A DNA stretch of 64,000 nt from JBGSUZ01 sp963677505. Its GTDB lineage: Bacteria; Bacillota; Clostridia; Peptostreptococcales; Acidaminobacteraceae. Of the stretch, positions 56,047 through 64,000 are shown one piece after another. Within the stretch, counting starts at the first letter, position 1. Each line of letters starts with the position of its first letter. The translations under genes were made by a program, and so were the position numbers. Below the pieces are notes generated by a model. That model was not told the origin of the DNA. It was given only the letters and a program-made list of their open reading frames with translations, and searched no databases. Location of the stretch: contig CAXXWB010000037.1 in the NCBI GenBank assembly GCA_963677505.2, positions 62,001 through 126,000 of the forward strand, read 5' to 3'.

Positions 56047-57105
56047 ATGAAAAAAGTTATTGTTGAGGAATTAGAAACCGGAATGATACTCGGTCAAGAT
56101 GTGTTCAATGAAAAAGGGCAACTGATTATTGCAGAAGGAAGCACTTTAAAATCACATCATATTGACTATATAAAGAATCTTAATATGATTTATGTGGTTA
56201 TTCAGCCGCCTGTGGAACATCTAAAAAGGTATTTGGATCAACAAAAGAAAGATGAAATACTTCAAGAAAAGTATCATCAATCGGTTTCAAGTTTCAAAGA
56301 AGTTTATAAATCTCTTAAGCTAGGCTCTAATTTGGTAAAAGATGAAATCGATAATATTATAGCGCCTCTGATGGATGAAATCTATAGAGGTGCGAATTTA
56401 GTCGAAAAGATATGGCAGATCCAACAAAATGATGAATATACTTTTGAGCATTCTGTTCAAGTATCAATATTTGCAGCTTTGATGGGAAAATGGTTGAAGC
56501 TCAATAAAAGGGACATTAAAGAATTAGCCATCTCTGGTTTGCTTCATGACTTAGGTAAATGTAATATACCAGATGCAATTCTTAACAAACCCTCTGATTT
56601 AAATGAAGAAGAATATAATACCATGAAGAATCATCCTATTTTAGGTTATATGATTTTAATTGGTTCAAAAGATAGCTATTCTGACAAAATCATGCAAGGG
56701 GTACTTCAACACCATGAGAGATGTGATGGCTCAGGCTATCCAGCGTCTCTTCTCAGTTCTCAAATTCACCCTTATGCAAGATTGGTGGCAATTGCAGATA
56801 CCTACAGCGCAATGACGTCTGATCGGGTTTACAGAGAAAAAATGTGCCCTTTTTTAGTAGCAGAACACATGTATGAGAAAAGTCAAGGGGAGTTAGATAC
56901 CTTCTACTGCAATCTATTTCTCTATAGAATATCTCAATATTTTATAGGGAACACCGTCAAGTTGTCTGATGGTTCCTATGGTAAAATTATCATGTGTGAA
57001 AAATCCCACCCTCATAGACCATTGGTAAAGGTTGGGGATATATTTATTGACTTGATTACACGACCAGACTTAAAAATAGAAGAGTTAATGGATTTAAGCA
57101 ATTAA
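56047..57105 (+). CDS. HD-GYP domain protein, predicted cyclic di-GMP phosphodiesterase
   Basis: A 352-residue protein. The first 80 residues form a DUF3391-like domain (ELETGMILGQDVFNEKGQLII), the HD-GYP domain follows with EHSVQVSIFAALMGKW, the metal-binding GLLHDLGKCNIPD, HPILGY and the diagnostic HHERCDGSGYP, and a C-terminal stretch carries VKLSDGSYGKIIM. Hydrolysis of c-di-GMP is the known activity of the family; it is not proven for this member. There is no membrane segment, so it is probably cytoplasmic. Confidence 0.88.
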   Translation: MKKVIVEELETGMILGQDVFNEKGQLIIAEGSTLKSHHIDYIKNLNMIYVVIQPPVEHLKRYLDQQKKDEILQEKYHQSVSSFKEVYKSLKLGSNLVKDEIDNIIAPLMDEIYRGANLVEKIWQIQQNDEYTFEHSVQVSIFAALMGKWLKLNKRDIKELAISGLLHDLGKCNIPDAILNKPSDLNEEEYNTMKNHPILGYMILIGSKDSYSDKIMQGVLQHHERCDGSGYPASLLSSQIHPYARLVAIADTYSAMTSDRVYREKMCPFLVAEHMYEKSQGELDTFYCNLFLYRISQYFIGNTVKLSDGSYGKIIMCEKSHPHRPLVKVGDIFIDLITRPDLKIEELMDLSN

Positions 57106-57123
57106 ACGAAGGATTAGTAAGAG

Positions 57124-57146
57124 AAGTCGTCTAGGCGACTTTTTTC
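57124..57146 (+). terminator. terminator after the HD-GYP gene
   Basis: AAGTCG pairs with CGACTT around TCTAGG, followed by TTTTTT. Confidence 0.75.
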
Positions 57147-57162
57147 CATGGAGGCCATTCAG

Positions 57163-57534
57163 ATGAAATGTTGCAGTTGCAGTAAGGGGTGTGACCTTCA
57201 TGTCCGCAGTGATAATGATAGCCCTATTTTAGTGACTGGTGGGGCTTGCCACAGGGGAGAAGCTTATGCGCTAAAAGTGTTGGAACTGGAAAAAATGGAA
57301 GCGGATAAGGCTGTATATAGAGGCTATGTTAGAATTAAAAATGGTTATATAAGCCATTTGCTAGTTATTTCAGATCGAGAAATTCCAAATGAGTACTTTT
57401 CAAGTATAGATAAAGAGTTGGAAGTATTGATTATAGAAGCGCCAATAGAAAAGAATCAGGTCGTCTATGAAGATGTGAGACATTCTGAAGTTAAAATTCT
57501 TTCCAGTCGAGGGATGAAACAACGAAAGCGATAA
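57163..57534 (+). CDS. DUF1667-like cysteine-rich protein
   Basis: A 123-residue protein starting MKCCSCSKGCDLHV, then VTGGACHRGEAYAL. The C-x2-C-x3-C and G-x-C-x-RG pattern matches DUF1667 proteins, which are usually found beside glycerol 3-phosphate dehydrogenase or similar flavoprotein genes. No such neighbour exists here. The cysteines suggest a metal or Fe-S site. I start at 57163, eight bases after GGAGG; the ATG at 57148 lies before that site. Confidence 0.7.
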   Translation: MKCCSCSKGCDLHVRSDNDSPILVTGGACHRGEAYALKVLELEKMEADKAVYRGYVRIKNGYISHLLVISDREIPNEYFSSIDKELEVLIIEAPIEKNQVVYEDVRHSEVKILSSRGMKQRKR

Positions 57535-57694
57535 GGTAACTTTTACTTACGCAGGTAAAATATAAAAAATTTACAAATACTAAAATAATTTCAAATTGGA
57601 ATATTGTTCAAGAATAAAAAATAACAACTTATCGGATAACACTTTTTTTATTGAGAGGATTACTCTATAATGGTATTGAAGGAAGGTGAAAGGT

Positions 57695-58225
57695 ATGCAT
57701 GACATGGTAATATTGGTAAATGAAACAGATGAAGTAATTGGCTATATGAAGAAAATGGAAGCACACAGTACGGGTCTATTACATCGCGCCTTTTCAGTCC
57801 TTATATTTGATAATGAGAAAAGACTCTTAATGCATCAACGTGCTAAATCGAAGTATCATTCAGGCGGTTTGTGGACAAATACTTGCTGTAGTCATCAGCA
57901 TGCTGATGAGGACACGCTAACGGCTGCACATCGTAGATTGTTGGAAGAGATGGGTTTTGATTGTGATTTAGAGGAGCGATTCTCGTTTTTATATAAGGCA
58001 GAAATGGAAACTGGTTTAATAGAACACGAGTACGATCATGTATTGGTAGGCAAATATGATGGGACGGTTGATTTAAACCCTCACGAAGTAGAAGCTTATG
58101 AATGGTTATCGTGGTCGGAGATTGGTGAGCAGTTGAAAAGTGATCCTGAAAGGTTTACTTCATGGTTCAATCATATCTATGTTAAAATTGATCAAATTGG
58201 GATTGATACTTTTATCAAAGGCTAA
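57695..58225 (+). CDS. idi: isopentenyl-diphosphate delta-isomerase, type 1
   Basis: It interconverts IPP and DMAPP in isoprenoid synthesis. The 176-residue Nudix-fold enzyme has the active-site cysteine in WTNTCCSHQ with metal-binding histidines, LLHRAFSVLIFD, the Nudix box helix AAHRRLLEEMGFDC and the E-containing EHEYDHVL. The start at 57695 follows GGAAGGTGA. A type 1 enzyme is less common than type 2 in Firmicutes. It is a single-gene unit followed by a terminator. Confidence 0.93.
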   Translation: MHDMVILVNETDEVIGYMKKMEAHSTGLLHRAFSVLIFDNEKRLLMHQRAKSKYHSGGLWTNTCCSHQHADEDTLTAAHRRLLEEMGFDCDLEERFSFLYKAEMETGLIEHEYDHVLVGKYDGTVDLNPHEVEAYEWLSWSEIGEQLKSDPERFTSWFNHIYVKIDQIGIDTFIKG

Positions 58226-58256
58226 AATTTTAGTATTTTGAATATTGTAATGTGCA

Positions 58257-58288
58257 AAAAAGAGACCTATTAACGGGTCTCTTTTTTT
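58257..58288 (+). terminator. terminator after idi
   Basis: AAAGAGACC pairs with GGGTCTCTTT, followed by a T-run. Confidence 0.88.
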
Positions 58289-58401
58289 ATGTCATTAAAC
58301 TATCTTATAATATTAATTTATCTATATGAAAATCCTATCATTTAATTTGAAATATGTTAAAATAAATCCAACTGGTAAAAAAATAATAATGAGGTGATCC
58401 T

Positions 58402-58938
58402 ATGGCTTGTTGCTGTGATGGTAACAAAAAAAGTGAAGCGCTCGAAGACAGTCTAGAGAACATTGACTTAAGTTTAATGACCGAGGTTATTGAACATTAC
58501 GGGCAGACAAAAGGCAGCTTAATTACCATGCTACAAAAAATCCAAGGCATTTATGGTTATTTACCAATGAATGCTCTTAACTATTTAAGCGAAGAAACAG
58601 GGCTTAAAGAGGCACAGATTTATGGTGTTGCTACATTCTACACCCAATTTAGATTTGCACCTGTGGGAAAATACTTGATAATGCTTTGCCAAGGCACAGC
58701 TTGTCACGTTAATGGTGCATCTATCATTGAGAAGACAATTTCGGAGCATTTGAAAATTCAGGCAGGAGAAACTACGGCAGATGGTCTCTTTACCCTGAAC
58801 AATGTTGCTTGTCTAGGCTGTTGTTCTTTAGCACCTGTTATGATGATCAACGGAGAAACTTATGCTAAACTAACAGCTGAAAAAACAGTTCAAATATTGA
58901 ATCAGCTGAGAGAAAACGCAGAGGAGGCTGTTCAATGA
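58402..58938 (+). CDS. NuoE-like [2Fe-2S] subunit of an NAD(P)-linked oxidoreductase
   Basis: A 178-residue thioredoxin-fold ferredoxin subunit. The four cluster ligands are visible in CQGTACHVNG and ACLGCCSLAPV. A cysteine-rich start (MACCCDG) precedes the usual family start. It overlaps the next gene by four bases (ATGA), so the subunits are probably made in equal amounts. Related subunits (NuoE, HydC/HndA) belong to complex I, bifurcating hydrogenases and transhydrogenases; the third gene here points to the last type. Confidence 0.9.
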   Translation: MACCCDGNKKSEALEDSLENIDLSLMTEVIEHYGQTKGSLITMLQKIQGIYGYLPMNALNYLSEETGLKEAQIYGVATFYTQFRFAPVGKYLIMLCQGTACHVNGASIIEKTISEHLKIQAGETTADGLFTLNNVACLGCCSLAPVMMINGETYAKLTAEKTVQILNQLRENAEEAVQ

Positions 58939-60665
58939 AAATTGTAGTGGGAATGGGCAGCTGTGGTCTTGCTGCAGGTGCAGGAAAAATTTTTGAAGCT
59001 TTAAAGCAATATGAAGGTCAAGTTCGAAGCATCGAAATGACAGGTTGTATCGGTATGTGTCATTTAGAGCCTATAGTAGACGTATATACTGACGGCGGTA
59101 TTAAAAGATACGTGAAGGTCACTTCAGAGCAAGTTAAGACCTTAATGGAAAGCCCTGAAGAGATGGCGCCTTTTCTTATTGGTCAGGAAGATTCAGATAT
59201 TTTAGATAAACAGCACCGAATCGTACTTAAAAATTGTGGGTTAATTAATCCAGAGTCTATAGATGCCTATATTGCCATTGGCGGTTATGAATCTATAAAA
59301 AAATCTATCTTAGAACTTAAGCCAGACGGGGTTATTGATATTATCAAGCAATCAGGCCTTAGAGGTCGCGGTGGCGCAGGTTTCCCAACTTGGTTCAAAT
59401 GGGATGCGGCTAAAAAAGCACACAGAATTCCTAAATATATGGTTTGTAATGCCGACGAGGGGGATCCAGGCGCATTTATGGACCGTAGTGTCCTTGAAGG
59501 AGATCCACATGCTTTAATAGAAGGCATGATGATTGGTGCTTTTGCAATTGGCGCAACTGAAGGGGTTGTTTATGTAAGAGCGGAATATCCTCTTGCTATT
59601 GTCCGTTTAGAGAAAGCGATTGAAGATGCTAGGGCTAAAGGATTCTTAGGGAAAAATTGTTTTGGTATTAATGGATACGATTTTGACCTTAGAATCAAAG
59701 CTGGCGCAGGCGCTTTCGTTTGTGGTGAAGAAACTGCATTGATTGCTTCTTTAGAAGGCGAAAGAGGCATGCCAAGACTTAAGCCACCGTTCCCAGCTGA
59801 AAAAGGATACTGGGACCAACCGACTAATATCAACAACGTTGAAACTTTTGCCAATGTACCGTGGATTATTCGAAATGGCGCAGAAGCATTTGCTGCCTTT
59901 GGTACAGAGCGAAGCAAGGGTACGAAAGTATTCGCTTTGACGGGTAAGATCAAAAAAGGCGGACTCGTTGAGATTCCTATGGGCATGAGCTTAAAGGAAG
60001 TTATTTTTGACATCGGCGGCGGTATGGTAGGTACGGCGCCATTTAAGGCTGTCCAATTGGGTGGACCTTCTGGCGGATGTATTCCGATGGAACTTATCGA
60101 TACCCCAGTTGACTATGAATCTATCCAAAAAACTGGAGCTATCGTCGGTTCTGGTGGTATGGTTGTCATGGATGAATCGACTTGTATGGTAAATATGGCT
60201 AAATTCTTCTTGGAATTTACTTGTAACGAAAGTTGCGGAAAATGTACTTACTGTCGCGTAGGTACTAAGAGAATGCTCGAAATCCTGGACCGCCTCACCA
60301 TTGGAGAAGGTAGAGAAGGGGATTTAGAACTTTTAGAAGAACTTAGCAATAAAATTAGAGAAGGCTCACTGTGCGGCTTGGGGCAAACAGCACCAAATCC
60401 TGTTTTGACAACACTAAAATATTTCAGACATGAATATGAAGATCATCTCTATCATAAAAAATGTACTGCAAAACAATGCGCAGCATTGATTCGCTATGAC
60501 ATTCTTGAAGACAAGTGTATCGGCTGTACAGCATGTGCAAAAGCATGTCCAGTCAATGCTATTTCGGGTTCGGTAAAAGCAGTTCACGTCATCGACCAAG
60601 AAAAATGTATTAAGTGCGGTCAATGTTTAGCTAAATGTAAATTCAGTGCGATTTTAGTGGAATAG
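58935..60665 (+). CDS. NuoF-like flavoprotein subunit with extra ferredoxin domains
   Basis: A 576-residue protein. The N-terminal 100 residues are a [2Fe-2S] thioredoxin-like domain (C10 in GMGSCG; TGCIGMCHLEP). The FMN/NADH-binding core follows (GLRGRGGAGFPTW, CNADEGDPGAFMDR, GAGAFVCGEETALI), then SLBB, the C-x2-C-x2-C cluster CGKCTYCRVG, and two C-terminal [4Fe-4S] motifs (CIGCTACAKACP; CIKCGQCLAKC). This is the layout of HydB/HndC and Stn-type subunits and would pass electrons between NADH and ferredoxin. It sits between the NuoE-like gene and the large fusion gene. Confidence 0.92.
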   Translation: MKIVVGMGSCGLAAGAGKIFEALKQYEGQVRSIEMTGCIGMCHLEPIVDVYTDGGIKRYVKVTSEQVKTLMESPEEMAPFLIGQEDSDILDKQHRIVLKNCGLINPESIDAYIAIGGYESIKKSILELKPDGVIDIIKQSGLRGRGGAGFPTWFKWDAAKKAHRIPKYMVCNADEGDPGAFMDRSVLEGDPHALIEGMMIGAFAIGATEGVVYVRAEYPLAIVRLEKAIEDARAKGFLGKNCFGINGYDFDLRIKAGAGAFVCGEETALIASLEGERGMPRLKPPFPAEKGYWDQPTNINNVETFANVPWIIRNGAEAFAAFGTERSKGTKVFALTGKIKKGGLVEIPMGMSLKEVIFDIGGGMVGTAPFKAVQLGGPSGGCIPMELIDTPVDYESIQKTGAIVGSGGMVVMDESTCMVNMAKFFLEFTCNESCGKCTYCRVGTKRMLEILDRLTIGEGREGDLELLEELSNKIREGSLCGLGQTAPNPVLTTLKYFRHEYEDHLYHKKCTAKQCAALIRYDILEDKCIGCTACAKACPVNAISGSVKAVHVIDQEKCIKCGQCLAKCKFSAILVE

Positions 60666-60683
60666 GGATAGGGGTGAGATGAA

Positions 60684-63600
60684 ATGGCTTTGATAAATAT
60701 TAACATAGACGGTAAAGAGATCAAATCTCACAGTGATTTGACAATTTTGGAAATTGCAAAAGCCAATGGCATTGAAATTCCAAGTCTTTGCCATGATGAA
60801 AAAATCAAGAATTTCGGTTCTTGTGGTATTTGTGTTGTAGAGGTAGCAGGAAACCCAAGATTGGTACGTTCTTGTTCGACCACAGCTTTTGACGGAATGA
60901 TCATTTCTACACAATCTGACAGAATTAAGGCATCAAGAAAAACAACGCTAGAACTTTTGATTTCTGACCATACAGGGGACTGTAAAGCGCCTTGTTCAAA
61001 CGGTTGTCCTAGTAAAGTTGACATTCAGGGCTACGTAGGACTTATTGCCAACAAGGCTTATGATGAAGCCCTTCAATTAATCAAGGAAGAGCTCCCATTC
61101 CCCGCCTCAATTGGACGTGTGTGTCCTCACCCATGTCAAACATCATGCAGAAGAGGTTTGGTTGACGATGCCGTTGAAATTGCATGGCTCAAGCGTTATG
61201 TAGCGGATTTAGATTTAGCAAAAGAAGAGCCTTATATTCCAGCTATGAAACCTACGACTGGTAAAAAAGTAGCGGTTATTGGCGGTGGACCAAGTGGTAT
61301 GTCCGCGGCTTATTACTTGAAAATAGAAGGACATGACGTTGAAGTCTTTGAAGCCATGCCTGAATTTGGCGGTATGCTTAAATATGGTATTCCTTTGTAC
61401 AGACTGCCAAAGGATGTTCTTCTTGGTGAAGTAAAAATTATCGAGAAAATGGGCATTAAATTGACACCCAATAAGCGAATTGGTAAAGATATGACCCTTG
61501 AGCATATTAGAGCTCATCACGATGCGGTTTATGTTTCTATTGGTGCTTGGCAGTCTTCTAAAATGGATGTGCCAGGTGAGCACTTAGATGGTGTCCTGGG
61601 TGGTATTGATTTCTTGACTAAGTTTGCAGTCAACGAACCTGTAAAAACTGGGAATAGAATTGCAATCATCGGCGGCGGTAACACGGCTATGGATGCTTGT
61701 AGAACGGCTAAGAGACTTGGTGCAAAAGAAGTATATTGTATCTATAGAAGAACAAAAGAAGACATGCCTGCGACGCCTATTGAAATTAAAGAGGCTGAAG
61801 AAGAAGGTATTCAGTTCAAGTTCTTGCTCAACCCAACTGAAGTTGTTGACAATGGTAACGGTGGCGTCAGCAAATTAAAACTTCAAAAGATGGAAATTGT
61901 CATAGATGAAAAGTCAGGCAGAAGAAATGCAAAGGGTATTGCAGGGTCAGAAGAAATTCTAGAAGTGGACAGTGTCATTGTTGCCATAGGTCAAAAACTT
62001 AAGAACGATGGCCTCGAAGAAATCAATCTCAATTCAAGAGGAAGCATGAACGCCAATCTTGAAACTTTTGAAACTAATCTTCAAGGTGTATTTGCTGGTG
62101 GTGATGGAACAAACAATGGTGCAGATATTGCGATTGCAGCTATTGCAGATGGAAAATATGCTGCAAGAGCGATTCATTCTTACTTGAATGGCAACTTAAC
62201 ACCACAAAGAGATCCTTTCTATGTGAAGCAAGATTTGAAACCAGTTGATTTGGCTCATGTTGAGAAGCTTCCAAAAGCACACATGGGACATGAAGCGCCT
62301 GAGCTTAGAAGTACCAACTTTGAAGAAGTGGTCCACGGCTATAAGGAATGTGAAACAAGTCAAGAAGCCAATCGATGTCTTGAATGTGGTTGCCACGACT
62401 TCTTTGAATGTAGCTTAGTCAAACAAGCCAACGTTTATGAGCTCAAAGATTTGCGTTTCGAAGGGGACAAACATGCACTTGCTTTCAAAGATGACCATAC
62501 TTACATTAAACGTGATCCTAATAAATGTATCCTCTGCGGTATGTGCGTTAGAATTTGTGATGAAGTAACAGATCAAACAGCACTTGGCCTAGTGAATAGA
62601 GGTTTTGAAACTGTAGTTCTTCCAGCCCTTGAGAAGAAATTAGACGAAACCACTTGTATTTCTTGTGGTCAATGCGTCACTGTATGCCCAACGGGCGCAC
62701 TTCAAGAAAGAACATCCATTAAGAAACCGGTACCCCTTAGAGAGACTCACACACAAACCACTTGCGCAGGTTGTTCGGTAGGCTGTCAGACAGAGATTGC
62801 TTCAAAAGGAACCCTCTTATTAAGAGCACTGCCTTCTAAAGCTGCTGAAAGTGTGAATAAAGGTTTACTCTGCTCAAGAGGAAGATTTGGATACGATGCT
62901 TATTTAAGCGATGAACGTATTACACAACCAATGGTTAGAAAGGACGGCGAACTGGTTCCTGTCAGCTTAAATGAAGCCCTTCTTTATGTAGCGAGACGTG
63001 CTCAAAGCATACAACTTAGATATGGCAATCAGTCGGTTGGAGTTTCAGTCTCGGATCGATATACTTTAGAAGATATGTACATGATTAAGTCCTTTGCAAA
63101 GAAAATGCTGGATACAGATCAAGTATTCTCCTTCAATAAAGTAAACAGCGGTCTCAAAACAGTATTTGGGGCAGATACAACCAGCAATCGAATCGATGAA
63201 TTATCCAATACGGAAATGATCTGGACCGTTGGTATTGATCCTATAAAGGACAACAGCATTTTAGGTTTCAAAATTAAAGAAGCTGTTAATAAAGGTGCTA
63301 AGCTCATGCACTTAAATGATGAGAAGACCAAACTAGATCGTTTTGCGAACTGGAAAGGCATTATAAATTCAGATAGCACTATGTTGTATGAAATTTTAAA
63401 AGCTATTGTAGAGGGTTTAACTGGGGTTCCAAAAGGGGTTCAAGCTGAGGAACTAGACCAATTGAAAGCTAATTTAGCAAATGTAACGGTCAGTGCAGAA
63501 GCAGCTAATTTTGCTCATCAACTGGTTCACCACAGACAAGTGATGACCGTTTACGATGCATCAAAATTAACTGTGGAGGCTGAAATGGTTCTTTCCTTGA

Positions 63601-64000
63601 TCGGTATTTTCACAGGTCATGTTGATCAACCGAGAAATGGGTTAATCAAACTTAGAGCCAACATGAACAGTCAAGGTCTAGAATACATGAACGTAAAGAG
63701 CTACCAAGACTATGTAAATCCACAAGGCAAAATGCCGTTTAAAGGAATGTTTGTCTTTGGAGAAAATATTTCACCAGAACAGCTTGGAGATTTAGAGTTC
63801 CTTATGGTTCAAGATACTCACATGTCAGAAGTGGCTCTAAAAGCTGATGTTGTTTTACCAAAGGCGGTTTACCTAGAGACTTCAGGACATGTAGTTTCAA
63901 TGGATAGAGCAGTTTTAGCACTTCAACAAATTTTCAATTCGCCTGTGAATTGTGAGAACTGGGAAATGATGAAGGCTCTTATGAACGTCTACGGTACAAA
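60684..64000 (+). CDS. NuoG/GltD/formate-dehydrogenase-like fusion protein, C-terminus beyond window
   Basis: An open frame of at least 1105 codons reaches the right edge. Domains in order: [2Fe-2S] domain with C36, C47, C50, C64; a GltD-type cysteine region (residues 95-155); an FAD/NAD(P) oxidoreductase domain with VIGGGPSGMSAAY near 194 and IIGGGNTAMDA near 325; two [4Fe-4S] motifs near 614 and 657; and a molybdopterin-oxidoreductase-like domain from 693 with its own cluster (CAGCSVGC). At the place of the Mo-ligand Cys/Sec of formate dehydrogenases there is a Ser (VFSFNKVNSGL), so Mo catalysis is unlikely. The set resembles the Sporomusa-type Nfn (Stn) bifurcating transhydrogenase. The ATG follows GGGGTGAGA. 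Confidence 0.88.
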   Translation, partial: MALININIDGKEIKSHSDLTILEIAKANGIEIPSLCHDEKIKNFGSCGICVVEVAGNPRLVRSCSTTAFDGMIISTQSDRIKASRKTTLELLISDHTGDCKAPCSNGCPSKVDIQGYVGLIANKAYDEALQLIKEELPFPASIGRVCPHPCQTSCRRGLVDDAVEIAWLKRYVADLDLAKEEPYIPAMKPTTGKKVAVIGGGPSGMSAAYYLKIEGHDVEVFEAMPEFGGMLKYGIPLYRLPKDVLLGEVKIIEKMGIKLTPNKRIGKDMTLEHIRAHHDAVYVSIGAWQSSKMDVPGEHLDGVLGGIDFLTKFAVNEPVKTGNRIAIIGGGNTAMDACRTAKRLGAKEVYCIYRRTKEDMPATPIEIKEAEEEGIQFKFLLNPTEVVDNGNGGVSKLKLQKMEIVIDEKSGRRNAKGIAGSEEILEVDSVIVAIGQKLKNDGLEEINLNSRGSMNANLETFETNLQGVFAGGDGTNNGADIAIAAIADGKYAARAIHSYLNGNLTPQRDPFYVKQDLKPVDLAHVEKLPKAHMGHEAPELRSTNFEEVVHGYKECETSQEANRCLECGCHDFFECSLVKQANVYELKDLRFEGDKHALAFKDDHTYIKRDPNKCILCGMCVRICDEVTDQTALGLVNRGFETVVLPALEKKLDETTCISCGQCVTVCPTGALQERTSIKKPVPLRETHTQTTCAGCSVGCQTEIASKGTLLLRALPSKAAESVNKGLLCSRGRFGYDAYLSDERITQPMVRKDGELVPVSLNEALLYVARRAQSIQLRYGNQSVGVSVSDRYTLEDMYMIKSFAKKMLDTDQVFSFNKVNSGLKTVFGADTTSNRIDELSNTEMIWTVGIDPIKDNSILGFKIKEAVNKGAKLMHLNDEKTKLDRFANWKGIINSDSTMLYEILKAIVEGLTGVPKGVQAEELDQLKANLANVTVSAEAANFAHQLVHHRQVMTVYDASKLTVEAEMVLSLIGIFTGHVDQPRNGLIKLRANMNSQGLEYMNVKSYQDYVNPQGKMPFKGMFVFGENISPEQLGDLEFLMVQDTHMSEVALKADVVLPKAVYLETSGHVVSMDRAVLALQQIFNSPVNCENWEMMKALMNVYGT

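Overview
The window is a chromosomal segment from a low-GC, Gram-positive-type anaerobe, most likely of class Clostridia. The evidence is a clostridial-type 16S rRNA gene, T-box leaders on three aminoacyl-tRNA synthetase genes, strong AGGAGG-type ribosome binding sites, a ptb/indolepyruvate ferredoxin oxidoreductase fermentation block, and a NuoE/NuoF-type flavoprotein set. The genus cannot be fixed by eye; a Fusibacter/Acidaminobacter-like relative is only a guess. No phage, insertion sequence or CRISPR array was seen.

Layout. 1-2.6 kb (minus strand): dapB (cut by the window edge), dapA and asd, the lysine/diaminopimelate operon. 2.9-7.6 kb: an M20 amidohydrolase, a CPBP membrane protease, a methyltransferase, Hsp33 and a DUF445 protein. 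7.7-18.1 kb: translation genes, with T-box-controlled thrS, the infC-rpmI-rplT operon behind an attenuator-like leader, the KtrAB potassium transporter, a SpoU rRNA methylase and T-box-controlled pheS-pheT. 18.1-23.8 kb: zapA, a U32 protein and mutS2. 23.9-26.9 kb: a rhomboid protease gene and a T-box-controlled argS, diverging from overlapping promoters. 27-34.4 kb: bshC and bshA (bacillithiol synthesis), a radical SAM protein, a membrane protein, nadK and a TPR protein. 34.6-37.9 kb: ptb, iorA and iorB. 38.1-45.1 kb: a complete rRNA operon (two promoters, 16S, tRNA-Ala, 23S, 5S) followed by twelve tRNAs. 45.1-48.3 kb: an NrtR-type NAD-salvage operon (nrtR, nicotinamidase, pncB) with a striking operator array. 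48.3-49.6 kb: a lone 32-codon gene, a Nudix-like gene, a possible small RNA and tRNA-Arg. 49.7-58.2 kb: pdxST, a DNA glycosylase, a peptidase, a RelA/SpoT-type protein, a cold shock protein, an HD-GYP protein, idi and small genes. 58.4-64 kb: a three-gene electron-transfer operon (NuoE-like, NuoF-like, and a NuoG/GltD/formate-dehydrogenase-like fusion cut by the right edge).

The most unusual property of the sequence itself is a run of single-base frameshifts between about 30.86 and 37.21 kb. Six genes there carry eleven indels in total, and none were noticed elsewhere. One of them is nadK, normally essential, and in every case the reading frame resumes cleanly, so poor sequence quality is more likely than decay. 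The main biological points worth following up are the three-fold TATCA-N3-TGATA array at the nrtR start site, the small monocistronic gene at 48414, the C-rich small RNA candidate at 49248-49347, and the electron-transfer fusion protein that has lost the molybdenum-ligand Cys/Sec.
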